DNA of 10,387 bases from Treponema sp. Its GTDB lineage: Bacteria; Spirochaetota; Spirochaetia; Treponematales; Breznakiellaceae. The DNA is taken from the NCBI GenBank assembly GCA_031268125.1, contig JAIRXT010000214.1, positions 1 through 10,387 on the forward strand, in the 5' to 3' direction. This document shows, one piece after another, positions 1-6,478 of the stretch (its first letter is position 1; each line of letters opens with the position of its first letter). Position numbers and translations under genes: made by a program. The notes under the pieces were generated by a model. It was not told the origin of the DNA and made no database searches. It saw only the letters and a program-made list of their open reading frames with translations.

Positions 1-24
1 ATTAATAGTTTTTCTGTTTTTCAT
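1..24 (-). CDS. Start of a further minus-strand gene, cut by the window edge
   Basis: Twelve bases after the stop of the large lipoprotein gene the minus strand has a Shine-Dalgarno AGGAG (plus positions 32-36), a 7-base spacer and an ATG at 24-22. It is followed by eight open codons reading MKNRKTIN before the window ends. The Shine-Dalgarno lies between the upstream stop and this ATG, and no terminator-like structure separates the two genes. This arrangement suggests co-transcription and perhaps translational coupling with the lipoprotein. The Lys/Arg-containing start would fit a signal peptide, but eight residues cannot show that. The product is unknown. The call rests only on the ribosome-binding site, spacing and start codon, so a chance match is possible. 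Confidence 0.5.
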
Positions 25-36
25 CTTGCTGCTCCT

Positions 37-3000
37 TTACCGGGACACCGTGAAGGATACCCTGGAGGTATAATGGAGACCATCCTTTATACCGGAAACC
101 ATTATCTCGTGCCTGCCGGGGGTAAAACCGTTCCCCACGTTAAGGGTAAAGACATTTCCCGCGGCGGCCTGCAGAATGCCGTCAACATACCATTCGTAGG
201 GAGCGGAAACCTTTCCTGTGTCGACTGTAACGGTAACGATGCCGGTACCCGGATCGAAGACACTCCCGGCAACCGCAATATCTCTTTCGCCGTCAAAATC
301 TACATCGACGGGGGACTGTTTGGTTACCGTAACGATGTAGCCTTGAGTACCGCCGTCCCGATCCTTGACGATGTAGGTTTGGGGGGTGCTGAAATTTTTC
401 CCCGTACCGTCAAAGGGATTCGTTGTCTGCTCGGTTCCAGCGGGCTCCGTAATTGATTTACCGATATAGGTGATGGTTGGCGCCAAAGTGGTTATATCCG
501 CGTTATTGGGAACCAGTACCTTTATGGTATGGCCGGTCTGATCAACGGAACCGACGGCCCGGACATAACCATCGTAAGGCGACGATGTACCAAGGGGGAC
601 TTCGTTAAAGACAAAACTGGTGATGTTCTTGGCGTTGTCGTCCCTGGTGTTGACCGTAACCCGGTAGGTTTTGGTGGAGCCGTCTTCCGCGGTAACGGTG
701 TAGGTTTGGGGGGTGTTGAAACTAAGGGCGGTTCCCGATGGGGGACTGATGCCAACCCCGGTATGGGTTATGACCGGGACGAGGCTGCCGAGGGAGGTAC
801 CCGCGGGGACCCAGACCGCCAGGGGATAGGTTCCATCGTCCGGGTCCGGGACTGCGCCGATGACCGTTTCCGCGCCGGGAGCCGCGGGGAATTTAAAGGC
901 GGTAATATCCTTGGCGGAGGAGGGGGCGGCGGTTACCGTTACCAGGTAGGACCGGGGTGTGCCTACGGCGTTGGTAACGGTGTATATGACGGGGCTGCTA
1001 AAGTTATTCACCGTACCGGAGCCGGGCCGTACCGATACACCCTCGAAGTAGATGGTGGGGGTAAGGGCCCTGGTATTGGTTCCGGGGGGGACCGTGACGG
1101 TGATGGCATTGGCGTCCTGGTTCACTACCCCTACGGCCAGGGGGCTGGTAAAGTAGAAGCCCAGGATTTTGGGATCGGCAACACCGGGAATGGCATTGTG
1201 AACAGTAACGGTGTAGGTTTTTGTGGTCCCGTCCGCCGCTGTTATTTCATACTTTACCGATGGCGGTACAGGCGGTGTTGCGGCCGACCAGGTAAAATTT
1301 ATCGTTGTTGACGCTGTTGCAGGATTGGTTGTAGTGCCAGTGGTAATATTATTCCCTGAAATAGAACTGCCGGTATAGGTAATAACGGGGGTTAGGGCGC
1401 TTATGGTAAGCGTACTAGGAATCGTTACGTCAATGGGGTACTCACCATCGGCATTGGGGAAGGGGCTGATGATGACGTTTGTGGGAGCGCCTTCGGAAAA
1501 CGAGAATTTGGTTATGTCCTTTGCGGGATTGTCCGCTACCGTTATGGTGAGGGTGTAGGTCTCGGATGTGCCGCTGTAGGGGTTTACCGTATATGTTACA
1601 GTGGAGGGCGACACCGCGGAAGTGAAACTCCTGGGGCCGTCTTTAAGGGGGGTTTCACCGGGGTGTCCGACGATCTCTTTGCCGGTATAAACGAGGGTGG
1701 CCGTAAGGTTCCGCAGATCCGTGCTATAGGGGACCGTTACGGCAATGGTCTTAAGGTTTTGATCGATGTCCCCAATGGCCGGGATACCGGTGAAGTAGAA
1801 GGCGTCGATCCTCGCCACACTGGAGAGCGGATCTGCCGGAGCCGGGGGGGCGGGGGGCAGGACGATCACCTTCATATTCACATCTATGGTTGACTGGTAA
1901 TCATAATAGTTATAGGTGTTCCCGCCGGGGTAGCTGATGTTGATGGTGGGACTGTAGATGTAGGTAGGGAATTCCACAAAGACAAGGGGTTTGCCGTCCG
2001 TGCCAACGCCTACGTCCACCTTACCGCCGCCGGGGGCATCGACCACCGGCGGAATCGAAGTATCTTTAAGCACGGACACGGTATACGGCTGATCGGTACC
2101 GTCTGCGGCAAGGACCATGTAGATAACCGGGGTGGTGAAATTCCTTGCCTGGCCGCTCATGGGACTGACGGATACCCCCTTGTAGTAAATCTCCGGCCTA
2201 AGGGCGCTTACATCCGTGCCTGCCGGTACGGTAATAGCAACGGAATGGGCAGCCTGGTCTATGACCCCCTCTACCAGGGGGTTTTGAAGATAGAAGCCGG
2301 TTATCAGTTTTTCGGTCTCCCCGTGTCGGCAGATAACCTGGACCTCGTAAGTCCGGGTGGTGCCGTCCTCCGCGGCCACCGTGTAGCGCACGGGGGTATC
2401 AAAATCCAGCGGCTTGTCCTCCGGGCTTATGGCCGCCCCCCTGTAGCTGATAAAGGGCGCAGTAAGCCCCGCAGCCCTCGTAAGCGCGGAACCGTTCGGG
2501 ACCAGTGCCAAAATGGGGTAGACGCCGTCGCTGCGGGGTTCGGCGCCGATAATGTCGGTTTCACCGGGAAGGCCCAGGCTAAAGGCGGTGATCTCTTTAT
2601 CGCCGGACTTTTCCCGGATTACCTGGACGGTGTAGGTTTTGGTTGATTCGTCCCGGGCCAGGGCCGTCCAGACAGCGGCTTTGGAAAAATCGCCGTGGAA
2701 CGAGAAGGTCTCGTCCGGGTGGTAGCCCCCCAGGGGGCCAATTACCCCGATACCGGTATGGGTGATGTGGGCGGTAAGGCCCGTGAGCGCCGTCCCGGCG
2801 GGGACGGTTACGGTGATGATTCCGGCGTCCTGGTCGATGATTCCTTCCGCCCCCAGGGGGGAGCCGCCTTCCCGGAATATGTCGATGGTAAAGCGGATAA
2901 TCTCCTTGGCGGAGGGGCCTTTTTCATAGACCCGGACGATATAGTCCCTGGTGGTGCCGTCTTCCGCGGTAACGGTGTACACAACGGGGTTGGTAAAATC

Positions 3001-3318
3001 GCCGGTTTTGCCGGAAGGAGGGTTAAGGGACTTCCCGGTGTAAGTTACCAGGGGGATAAGTTCGGTAAGGCCCGTTCCCTCCGGCAGGATAACCAGGATG
3101 GGAATTTTGCCGGATATATCGGCCTCCGTGCCGATGGGGAGGTCCGTTTCCCCGTCGATGCCAAAGGAAAGGGAGATGATCTCCTTGATTCCCCCCTGGC
3201 CGGTGTAGCGGCCCAGCCCGCTTGAGTCTACGGGGGTCTCTATCCACCTGAGCACGGGGCTGGGGCATGAAGTCAAAAATAAGGAAATCAACAGAAAGGG
3301 GATAATATTTCGTTTCAT
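37..3318 (-). CDS. Large repeat-containing lipoprotein, probable cell-envelope protein
   Basis: The protein is 1093 residues. Residues 1-18 form a lipoprotein signal peptide: MKRN, a hydrophobic core, and lipobox LTSC with Cys18 as the predicted lipidated residue. Residues 44-999 hold nine modules of about 80-107 residues. Each begins near K-[ED]-I-x-x-F, continues with a VP-x-GT strand and a [TY]-x-G-x-x-[IV]-x-P segment, and ends in 'YTVTAEDGTT-x-YTVTV' or a variant. The modules are Ig-like beta-sandwich in style and resemble DUF5018-type repeats, named from memory. A Tyr/Pro-rich linker (about 417-501) separates modules 4 and 5. A distinct C-terminal domain (about 1003-1093, with YEWYVDG and PGRHEI) closes the protein. 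Upstream on its strand is a purine-rich stretch (AAGGGAAG) that could serve as ribosome-binding site. The likely role is a surface or periplasmic structural, binding or adhesive protein. The function is inferred, and no catalytic motif is visible. Confidence 0.9.
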   Translation of the reverse strand: MKRNIIPFLLISLFLTSCPSPVLRWIETPVDSSGLGRYTGQGGIKEIISLSFGIDGETDLPIGTEADISGKIPILVILPEGTGLTELIPLVTYTGKSLNPPSGKTGDFTNPVVYTVTAEDGTTRDYIVRVYEKGPSAKEIIRFTIDIFREGGSPLGAEGIIDQDAGIITVTVPAGTALTGLTAHITHTGIGVIGPLGGYHPDETFSFHGDFSKAAVWTALARDESTKTYTVQVIREKSGDKEITAFSLGLPGETDIIGAEPRSDGVYPILALVPNGSALTRAAGLTAPFISYRGAAISPEDKPLDFDTPVRYTVAAEDGTTRTYEVQVICRHGETEKLITGFYLQNPLVEGVIDQAAHSVAITVPAGTDVSALRPEIYYKGVSVSPMSGQARNFTTPVIYMVLAADGTDQPYTVSVLKDTSIPPVVDAPGGGKVDVGVGTDGKPLVFVEFPTYIYSPTINISYPGGNTYNYYDYQSTIDVNMKVIVLPPAPPAPADPLSSVARIDAFYFTGIPAIGDIDQNLKTIAVTVPYSTDLRNLTATLVYTGKEIVGHPGETPLKDGPRSFTSAVSPSTVTYTVNPYSGTSETYTLTITVADNPAKDITKFSFSEGAPTNVIISPFPNADGEYPIDVTIPSTLTISALTPVITYTGSSISGNNITTGTTTNPATASTTINFTWSAATPPVPPSVKYEITAADGTTKTYTVTVHNAIPGVADPKILGFYFTSPLAVGVVNQDANAITVTVPPGTNTRALTPTIYFEGVSVRPGSGTVNNFSSPVIYTVTNAVGTPRSYLVTVTAAPSSAKDITAFKFPAAPGAETVIGAVPDPDDGTYPLAVWVPAGTSLGSLVPVITHTGVGISPPSGTALSFNTPQTYTVTAEDGSTKTYRVTVNTRDDNAKNITSFVFNEVPLGTSSPYDGYVRAVGSVDQTGHTIKVLVPNNADITTLAPTITYIGKSITEPAGTEQTTNPFDGTGKNFSTPQTYIVKDRDGGTQGYIVTVTKQSPVDVDFDGERDIAVAGSVFDPGTGIVTVTVDTGKVSAPYEWYVDGILQAAAGNVFTLNVGNGFTPGRHEIMVSGIKDGLHYTSRVSFTVSR
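322..3189 (-). repeat. Nine tandem Ig-like modules in the lipoprotein
   Basis: Module boundaries in residues are approximately: 1, 44-131; 2, 138-234; 3, 241-329; 4, 337-416; 5, 503-594; 6, 600-706; 7, 714-796; 8, 803-889; 9, 897-999. They fall into two subtypes. Type A (1, 3, 6, 8) has an acidic/Gly 'PGETxIIGAxP' region and a 'DGxYPI' stretch before the VP-x-GT strand. Type B (2, 4, 5, 7, 9) has a '[IV][DN]Q' motif at that place. The order is A-B-A-B, linker, B-A-B-A-B. The subtypes were assigned by eye. Confidence 0.8.
1816..2070 (-). other. Tyr/Asn/Pro-rich linker within the lipoprotein
   Basis: Residues about 417-501 lack the module signature. The segment has a Gly/Val/Asp part (GGGKVDVGVGTDGK), then a Tyr-rich part (TYIYSPTINISYPGG, NTYNYYDYQS), then a proline run (LPPAPPAPADP). 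It sits where the A/B module alternation breaks. It may be a flexible hinge or a divergent or inserted segment. No known domain was recognised. Confidence 0.6.
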
Positions 3319-3402
3319 AACGGACTTCCCTTATGGCAGGGCGCTGGAAACCGGCTGGGGTATCCATTCCCCATAAACTGATTTTGTACTAAGTTACCCC
3401 AT

Positions 3403-3408
3403 ATTGTA
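3403..3408 (-). promoter_or_regulatory. Weak candidate -10 element for the lipoprotein gene
   Basis: Read on the minus strand the hexamer is TACAAT, one base from TATAAT, within AT-rich DNA about 85 bases upstream of the lipoprotein start codon. No convincing -35 hexamer lies 16-18 bases upstream of it; a TTGAAA nearby is too close. The AT-rich tract as a whole is the likeliest promoter area, but the exact element is uncertain. Confidence 0.25.
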
Positions 3409-3514
3409 GTATGTTTCAATGTTTTTATATTTCATTTGCAACATAAAAAACTTACAAACGCCGCCCCGCCAACGCCGGGCGGGAGCGCCGGGACCCCCGG
3501 AAAATTTTACCAGT

Positions 3515-3655
3515 GCGCCTTTTCGTTTTAGAAAAAGATGAAAAGGCGCTCCGCGAAAGCCGAACGGGGTGTCAGGGGGAAAAACGAGGGGGAGGGGCCC
3601 CTGTTTTTCCCCCTGACAGGACCCCAAGAGACCGTTATCAGCGCCTTTTCGTTTT
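3515..3655. repeat. Nested palindrome with a repeated arm (possible dispersed repeat)
   Basis: A 15-base arm GCGCCTTTTCGTTTT occurs at 3515-3529 and again, identical, at 3641-3655. The segment 3535-3550 is complementary to both copies (10 perfect pairs plus wobble extensions with the first; 11 perfect pairs plus a wobble-containing extension with the second). Inside lies a perfect 15-bp stem (3571-3585 with 3603-3617) whose 17-base loop contains the self-complementary AGGGGCCCCT. GGGGT 3566-3570 and ACCCC 3621-3625 lengthen that stem across a 3-base bulge. The segment lies between the two divergent promoter areas, so neither flanking transcript is expected to contain it. It could be a miniature inverted-repeat or REP-type element, a bidirectional terminator or insulator, or a small structured RNA. 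Confidence 0.7.
3571..3617. repeat. Perfect 15-bp inverted repeat, core of the nested palindrome
   Basis: GTCAGGGGGAAAAAC at 3571-3585 pairs without mismatch with GTTTTTCCCCCTGAC at 3603-3617. Each arm has a G/C run next to an A/T run, so RNA from either strand would form a strong hairpin. The T run lies inside the stem and not after it, so this is not a textbook intrinsic terminator. Confidence 0.75.
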
Positions 3656-3690
3656 GGATGTAGTTAAACTGAAAATTGCCGGCCCCCTCC

Positions 3691-3719
3691 TTGCCAAGGA
3701 CCGCCGGATTGTCTATACT
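3691..3719 (+). promoter_or_regulatory. Sigma70-type promoter for the rpmH operon
   Basis: TTGCCA at 3691-3696 and TATACT at 3714-3719 are each one base from consensus and are separated by exactly 17 bases. The start of transcription would be near 3726, giving a leader of about 60 bases before rpmH. The leader contains a small hairpin (GTCC 3731-3734 with GGAC 3739-3742) and the ribosome-binding site. No other clear promoter is seen before jag, so this one probably drives the five-gene operon. Confidence 0.75.
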
Positions 3720-3787
3720 ATTGTTTCGCCGTCCTTCTGGACAGTCTAAAACCGATTCTATGCACTTTTTATATAGGAGATGTTCCC

Positions 3788-3943
3788 ATGAAACGGACTT
3801 ATCAGCCCAGTAAAGTAAAGAGGAACCGTAAATTCGGCTTCCGGGCGCGGATGAAGACCCGGGGCGGGCGGCTGGTTTTGAAGCGCCGCCGGGCCAAAGG
3901 GCGCTGCAAGCTTTCAATTTCTGACGAGAAGAAGCCCTATTAG
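3788..3943 (+). CDS. rpmH: 50S ribosomal protein L34
   Basis: This 51-residue protein has the L34 pattern throughout: MKRTYQPSKVKRNRKFGFRA at the N-terminus, then RMKTRGGR, and LKRRRAKGRCKLS in the C-terminal half. It is a small, very basic component of the large ribosomal subunit that packs against 23S rRNA. An AGGAG at 3775-3779, 8 bases before the ATG, sets the start. The C-terminus carries a short extra tail (SDEKKPY), so the protein is slightly longer than the 44-47 residues usual in many bacteria. It is the first gene of the rnpA-yidD-yidC-jag operon, a classic linkage. The open frame of rnpA extends backwards into its 3' end (see rnpA). Confidence 0.97.
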   Translation: MKRTYQPSKVKRNRKFGFRARMKTRGGRLVLKRRRAKGRCKLSISDEKKPY

Positions 3944-3980
3944 CGTTACGGAAGGGGTTCCCCGCGGTTTCCGGTTCCGG

Positions 3981-4334
3981 GTGTATGAACGGTTAAAGCA
4001 AAGTGAAGGGATACGAAAGGTTTTTAAGACGGGCCGGGCTTATACCTGTCCCGGCGCCAAGTTGTTTGTGATGAAGAACGGTCTTCCCTACAACCGGATT
4101 GGTTTTACTTTGGCCCGGAAGTTTGGTAATGCGCCGGAACGGAACCGGGCCAAACGGCTGGGCAGGGAATCTTACCGCTTGCTGCGTCCCCGCCTGTCGC
4201 CGGGTTTCGATCTGGTCTTGCTGGTTTATCCGCCGCCGCAAAAACCGGGGTTTCGCGGGCCGGATTTGAAGTCCCGTATAGATCAGCTCAGGGGCCTGTG
4301 CTCCCGGGCCGGACTTATCATAAACGGAAGCTGA
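3981..4334 (+). CDS. rnpA: Ribonuclease P protein component
   Basis: RnpA is the protein subunit of RNase P, which removes 5' leaders from precursor tRNAs together with the catalytic RNA. From the GTG at 3981 it is 117 residues. It has the RERL-type N-terminus (YERLKQSEGIRKVFKTGR), the GFTLARKFGNAPERNRAKRL region and the RNR signature RNRAKRLGRE, which contacts the catalytic RNA. The start is doubtful. GTG 3981 is the only ATG/GTG/TTG in the open frame, yet it has no Shine-Dalgarno at a normal distance; GGAAGGGG at 3950-3957 is too far. The codons just upstream read GFRFR, so FRVYERL aligns with FPRELRL of E. coli RnpA. The frame is open back to 3882, inside rpmH, with non-standard candidates ATT 3939 and CTG 3921. 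The family assignment is firm; the N-terminus is not. Confidence 0.95.
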   Translation: MYERLKQSEGIRKVFKTGRAYTCPGAKLFVMKNGLPYNRIGFTLARKFGNAPERNRAKRLGRESYRLLRPRLSPGFDLVLLVYPPPQKPGFRGPDLKSRIDQLRGLCSRAGLIINGS

Positions 4335-4337
4335 ATA

Positions 4338-4556
4338 ATGGTTTTCATACGGAAAGCAGTGTTGTCGTTGATCCGTTTTTATCAATATGCCATTTCTCCC
4401 CACTTCCCCCCCAGTTGCCGTTATGTTCCCAGTTGTTCGGCCTATGCGTACCAGGCCGTGGAGCAGTACGGGGTTTGGCGGGGTGGTTTCATGGCGATTA
4501 AGCGGATTCTGCGCTGCCATCCTTTTCATCCGGGCGGCTATGATCCGGTTAATTAG
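4338..4556 (+). CDS. yidD: Membrane protein insertion efficiency factor YidD
   Basis: The 72-residue protein matches the YidD (DUF37/haemolytic domain) family over its full length. It starts with a short amphipathic/hydrophobic segment (residues 3-20, FIRKAVLSLIRFYQYAIS). It then has P-x-x-CRYVPSCSAYAYQAVEQYG (Cys27, Cys33) and the family hallmark RCHPFHPGGYDPV (Cys60, His61, His64). YidD is membrane-associated and assists YidC-dependent insertion of inner-membrane proteins. It starts 3 bases after the rnpA stop. Its Shine-Dalgarno (GGAAG, 4326-4330) lies inside rnpA, so translation is probably coupled. The first gene of the pair it serves, yidC, follows 22 bases downstream. Confidence 0.96.
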   Translation: MVFIRKAVLSLIRFYQYAISPHFPPSCRYVPSCSAYAYQAVEQYGVWRGGFMAIKRILRCHPFHPGGYDPVN

Positions 4557-4578
4557 AATCCGCCAATAAGGAATTTGC

Positions 4579-6453
4579 ATGGAAAAACGAACTGTTCTTG
4601 CCGTTGTGCTTTCAATCGTCGTGATGCTGGGCTTTTATTTTATCATGGCGCTGGTCTATCCGCCCGCTCCGCCCGCCGCATTACCTGCCTCGCCGGAAAC
4701 CGGCGGGACCGCCGTAGTTACCGGCGCTCCGGCTCCAGGGCTTGCGGCCCCGGAGACCCTGACGGCCGCCGTTCCGGACGCGGCCGAAGACCAGCCGGTA
4801 TCCGCCGGCCAGGCGGAGGCCCTGCGGGAGCAGAGAATCACCATTGAAACCGATCTGGTTACGGCAGTATTCACCAATGCCGGGGGAGACCTGGTCTCCT
4901 GGAAGCTCAAAAAACACAACGACGGCTCAGGCCCCCTGGAAATGCTTGTTTCCGGCGATCAGGAAGCCCGCGGCTTTACCCTGGCCCTTGGCAACATGGA
5001 CGTGCGGCCCTTAACCACCCTGTTCAGGGTGGAGCGCCCCGCAGGGGATCCCTATACCGTGGCGTTTCTCCAGGATTTTATGTTTCCGGGGGGGGAGCAG
5101 TTCCGGCTGACCAAGCGCTATACCCTAAAACCCAATGAATACATGTTTGAACTGGCAGTAACCCTGGACGGGGGACATTCAACCGCGGGTTTTAGCTTCC
5201 CCGGAAACCCCGGCGCCCTGGCGGCGGCCTATACCCTGGGGTTCGGCCCTCAAATCGGTCCGGCCTTCCAAAAGATAGACCAGCGTTACGAGTACCGCAA
5301 TTATTTTAGTTTTACCAACGGCAAACGGAAGCAGGAAAAGGTAAACGAGGGAAGCCCGACCCTCCTGAGCAGCAGCCGGGCCTCCTGGTCCGCCATTGCG
5401 GGAAAATACTTTACTTTTATCGCCATTCCCCTGCTGCCCCAGTACGACCTGGTCCTTTCCGCCCGCCCGGAAGCGGGGCTTTCCACGGCGTCCCGGCTTT
5501 ACATTACCCGCCAGGAACTTGGTTCCGCCCGTACCGAAGACATATACCGGTTCTACCTGGGCCCCAAAACCCAGGAGGACCTGCAGCTCTATAACACCGG
5601 GCAAAACGGTTTCATGCTCAAGGACATGCAGCTTGTGGAAGTCGCCAATTCCAAGGGCTTTCTGGCGCCGCTGGAGACGCTCCTCAAGGTACTGCTTACG
5701 TTTTTTAACCGGCTTGTCCACAACTATGGGGTGGCAATTGTCCTCCTTACCCTTGCGGTCAAGGCGGCCCTGTTCCCGCTTACCAAGAAAAGTTCCGAAT
5801 CAACCCTGCGGATGCAGGCCCTTGCCCCGAAGATCAAGGAAATTCAGGAAAAATACAAAGATAACTCCCAGAAGATGAACATGGCTATGGCGGAATTCTA
5901 CAAAAAAGAGGGCTACAACCCCCTGTCCGGCTGCCTCCCCATGCTGTTGCAGCTCCCCATCTTCTTTGCCATGTATAACCTTTTTAACAACCATTTTGAT
6001 CTGCGGGGGGCCATGTTCATTCCCGGCTGGATACCGGATCTTTCCATTCCCGAATCGATCTTTCACTTTGAAAATTTCCGCATGCCCATCCTGGGCTGGA
6101 CCGATATACGGCTTCTCCCCTTTATTTATGTGGGGTCCCAACTGCTTTACGGCAAAGTTACCCAGACCCCGGATCAGCAGGGCAACGCCCAGATGAAGCT
6201 TATGCTGTACGCCATGCCCATCGTGTTCTTCTTTGTCCTCTACGATGTTCCTTCCGGGCTTTTGGTGTACTGGATCATGTCCAACGTCCTCACTATGGTA
6301 CAGCAGTTGACAATCAATAAGTTCCTGGCCCGGAAGCGGGCCGAGATGGCCGCGGGAAATGCCGTAAAAGTTGTTAAACCGGAAAAAACGTTGAATTTCT
6401 CCGCAAAGGGCGGCAAGGGGCCGGCTGCCGCCTCCCGGAAGAAGAAAAAGTAA
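4579..6453 (+). CDS. yidC: Membrane protein insertase YidC (Oxa1 family)
   Basis: YidC inserts and folds inner-membrane proteins, alone or with SecYEG. This is the long, diderm form of 624 residues. Residues 6-27 are the first membrane helix and 28-75 an Ala/Pro-rich linker. About 83-355 are the periplasmic beta-sandwich domain. The five-helix insertase core follows: YGVAIVLLTLAVKAALFPLT (382-401), a charged cytoplasmic hairpin with KIKEIQEKYKDNSQKMN, the NPLSGCLPMLLQLPIFFAMY segment (447-466), and PIVFFFVLYDVPSGLLVYW near 547-565. Lys395 occupies the place of the conserved groove Arg366 of E. coli YidC; Lys is common there. The C-terminal tail (about 585-624) is strongly basic, ending SRKKKK, as in YidC proteins thought to contact ribosomes. 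AAGGAA at 4568-4573 fixes the start. Confidence 0.98.
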   Translation: MEKRTVLAVVLSIVVMLGFYFIMALVYPPAPPAALPASPETGGTAVVTGAPAPGLAAPETLTAAVPDAAEDQPVSAGQAEALREQRITIETDLVTAVFTNAGGDLVSWKLKKHNDGSGPLEMLVSGDQEARGFTLALGNMDVRPLTTLFRVERPAGDPYTVAFLQDFMFPGGEQFRLTKRYTLKPNEYMFELAVTLDGGHSTAGFSFPGNPGALAAAYTLGFGPQIGPAFQKIDQRYEYRNYFSFTNGKRKQEKVNEGSPTLLSSSRASWSAIAGKYFTFIAIPLLPQYDLVLSARPEAGLSTASRLYITRQELGSARTEDIYRFYLGPKTQEDLQLYNTGQNGFMLKDMQLVEVANSKGFLAPLETLLKVLLTFFNRLVHNYGVAIVLLTLAVKAALFPLTKKSSESTLRMQALAPKIKEIQEKYKDNSQKMNMAMAEFYKKEGYNPLSGCLPMLLQLPIFFAMYNLFNNHFDLRGAMFIPGWIPDLSIPESIFHFENFRMPILGWTDIRLLPFIYVGSQLLYGKVTQTPDQQGNAQMKLMLYAMPIVFFFVLYDVPSGLLVYWIMSNVLTMVQQLTINKFLARKRAEMAAGNAVKVVKPEKTLNFSAKGGKGPAAASRKKKK

Positions 6454-6478
6454 TCTCAATCGCGAGGAGCATAACAAT

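Larger units (their letters stand above)
3319..3787. other. Divergent intergenic region between the lipoprotein gene and rpmH
   Basis: These 469 bases separate two divergently transcribed genes. Next to the lipoprotein is an AT-rich stretch (about 3361-3455) that probably holds its promoter. The middle (3465-3655) is filled with inverted repeats: a 6-bp stem 3465-3470/3478-3483, a 5-bp stem 3488-3492/3496-3500 followed by AAAATTTT, and a large nested palindrome described separately. The right part holds the rpmH promoter. Short reading frames that cross the palindromes on both strands lack ribosome-binding sites and coding character, so I call no gene here. Confidence 0.7.

Noticed and set aside
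322..3189. CRISPR-like or satellite repeat array
   Set aside because: The periodicity is about 250-320 bases and lies in protein modules in one open frame. There are no short identical repeats with unique spacers.
37..3318. Plus-strand frames opposite the lipoprotein (up to 260 codons)
   Set aside because: They are Gly-rich shadows of the repeated minus-strand modules, with no ribosome-binding sites or recognisable domains.
3515..3655. Signal recognition particle RNA or another standard small RNA
   Set aside because: No conserved SRP apical-loop motif, tmRNA tag frame or other known core was found; only the inverted repeats are supported.
3394..3917. Overlapping minus-strand frames of 77 and 129 codons between the lipoprotein gene and rpmH
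   Set aside because: They run across the palindromes and across rpmH on the opposite strand and lack ribosome-binding sites. The sequence is explained by non-coding repeats plus rpmH.
5761..5763. Lys395 replacing the conserved groove Arg of YidC
   Set aside because: Lys at this site is common in YidC proteins of other bacteria and keeps the positive charge, so it is not unusual.
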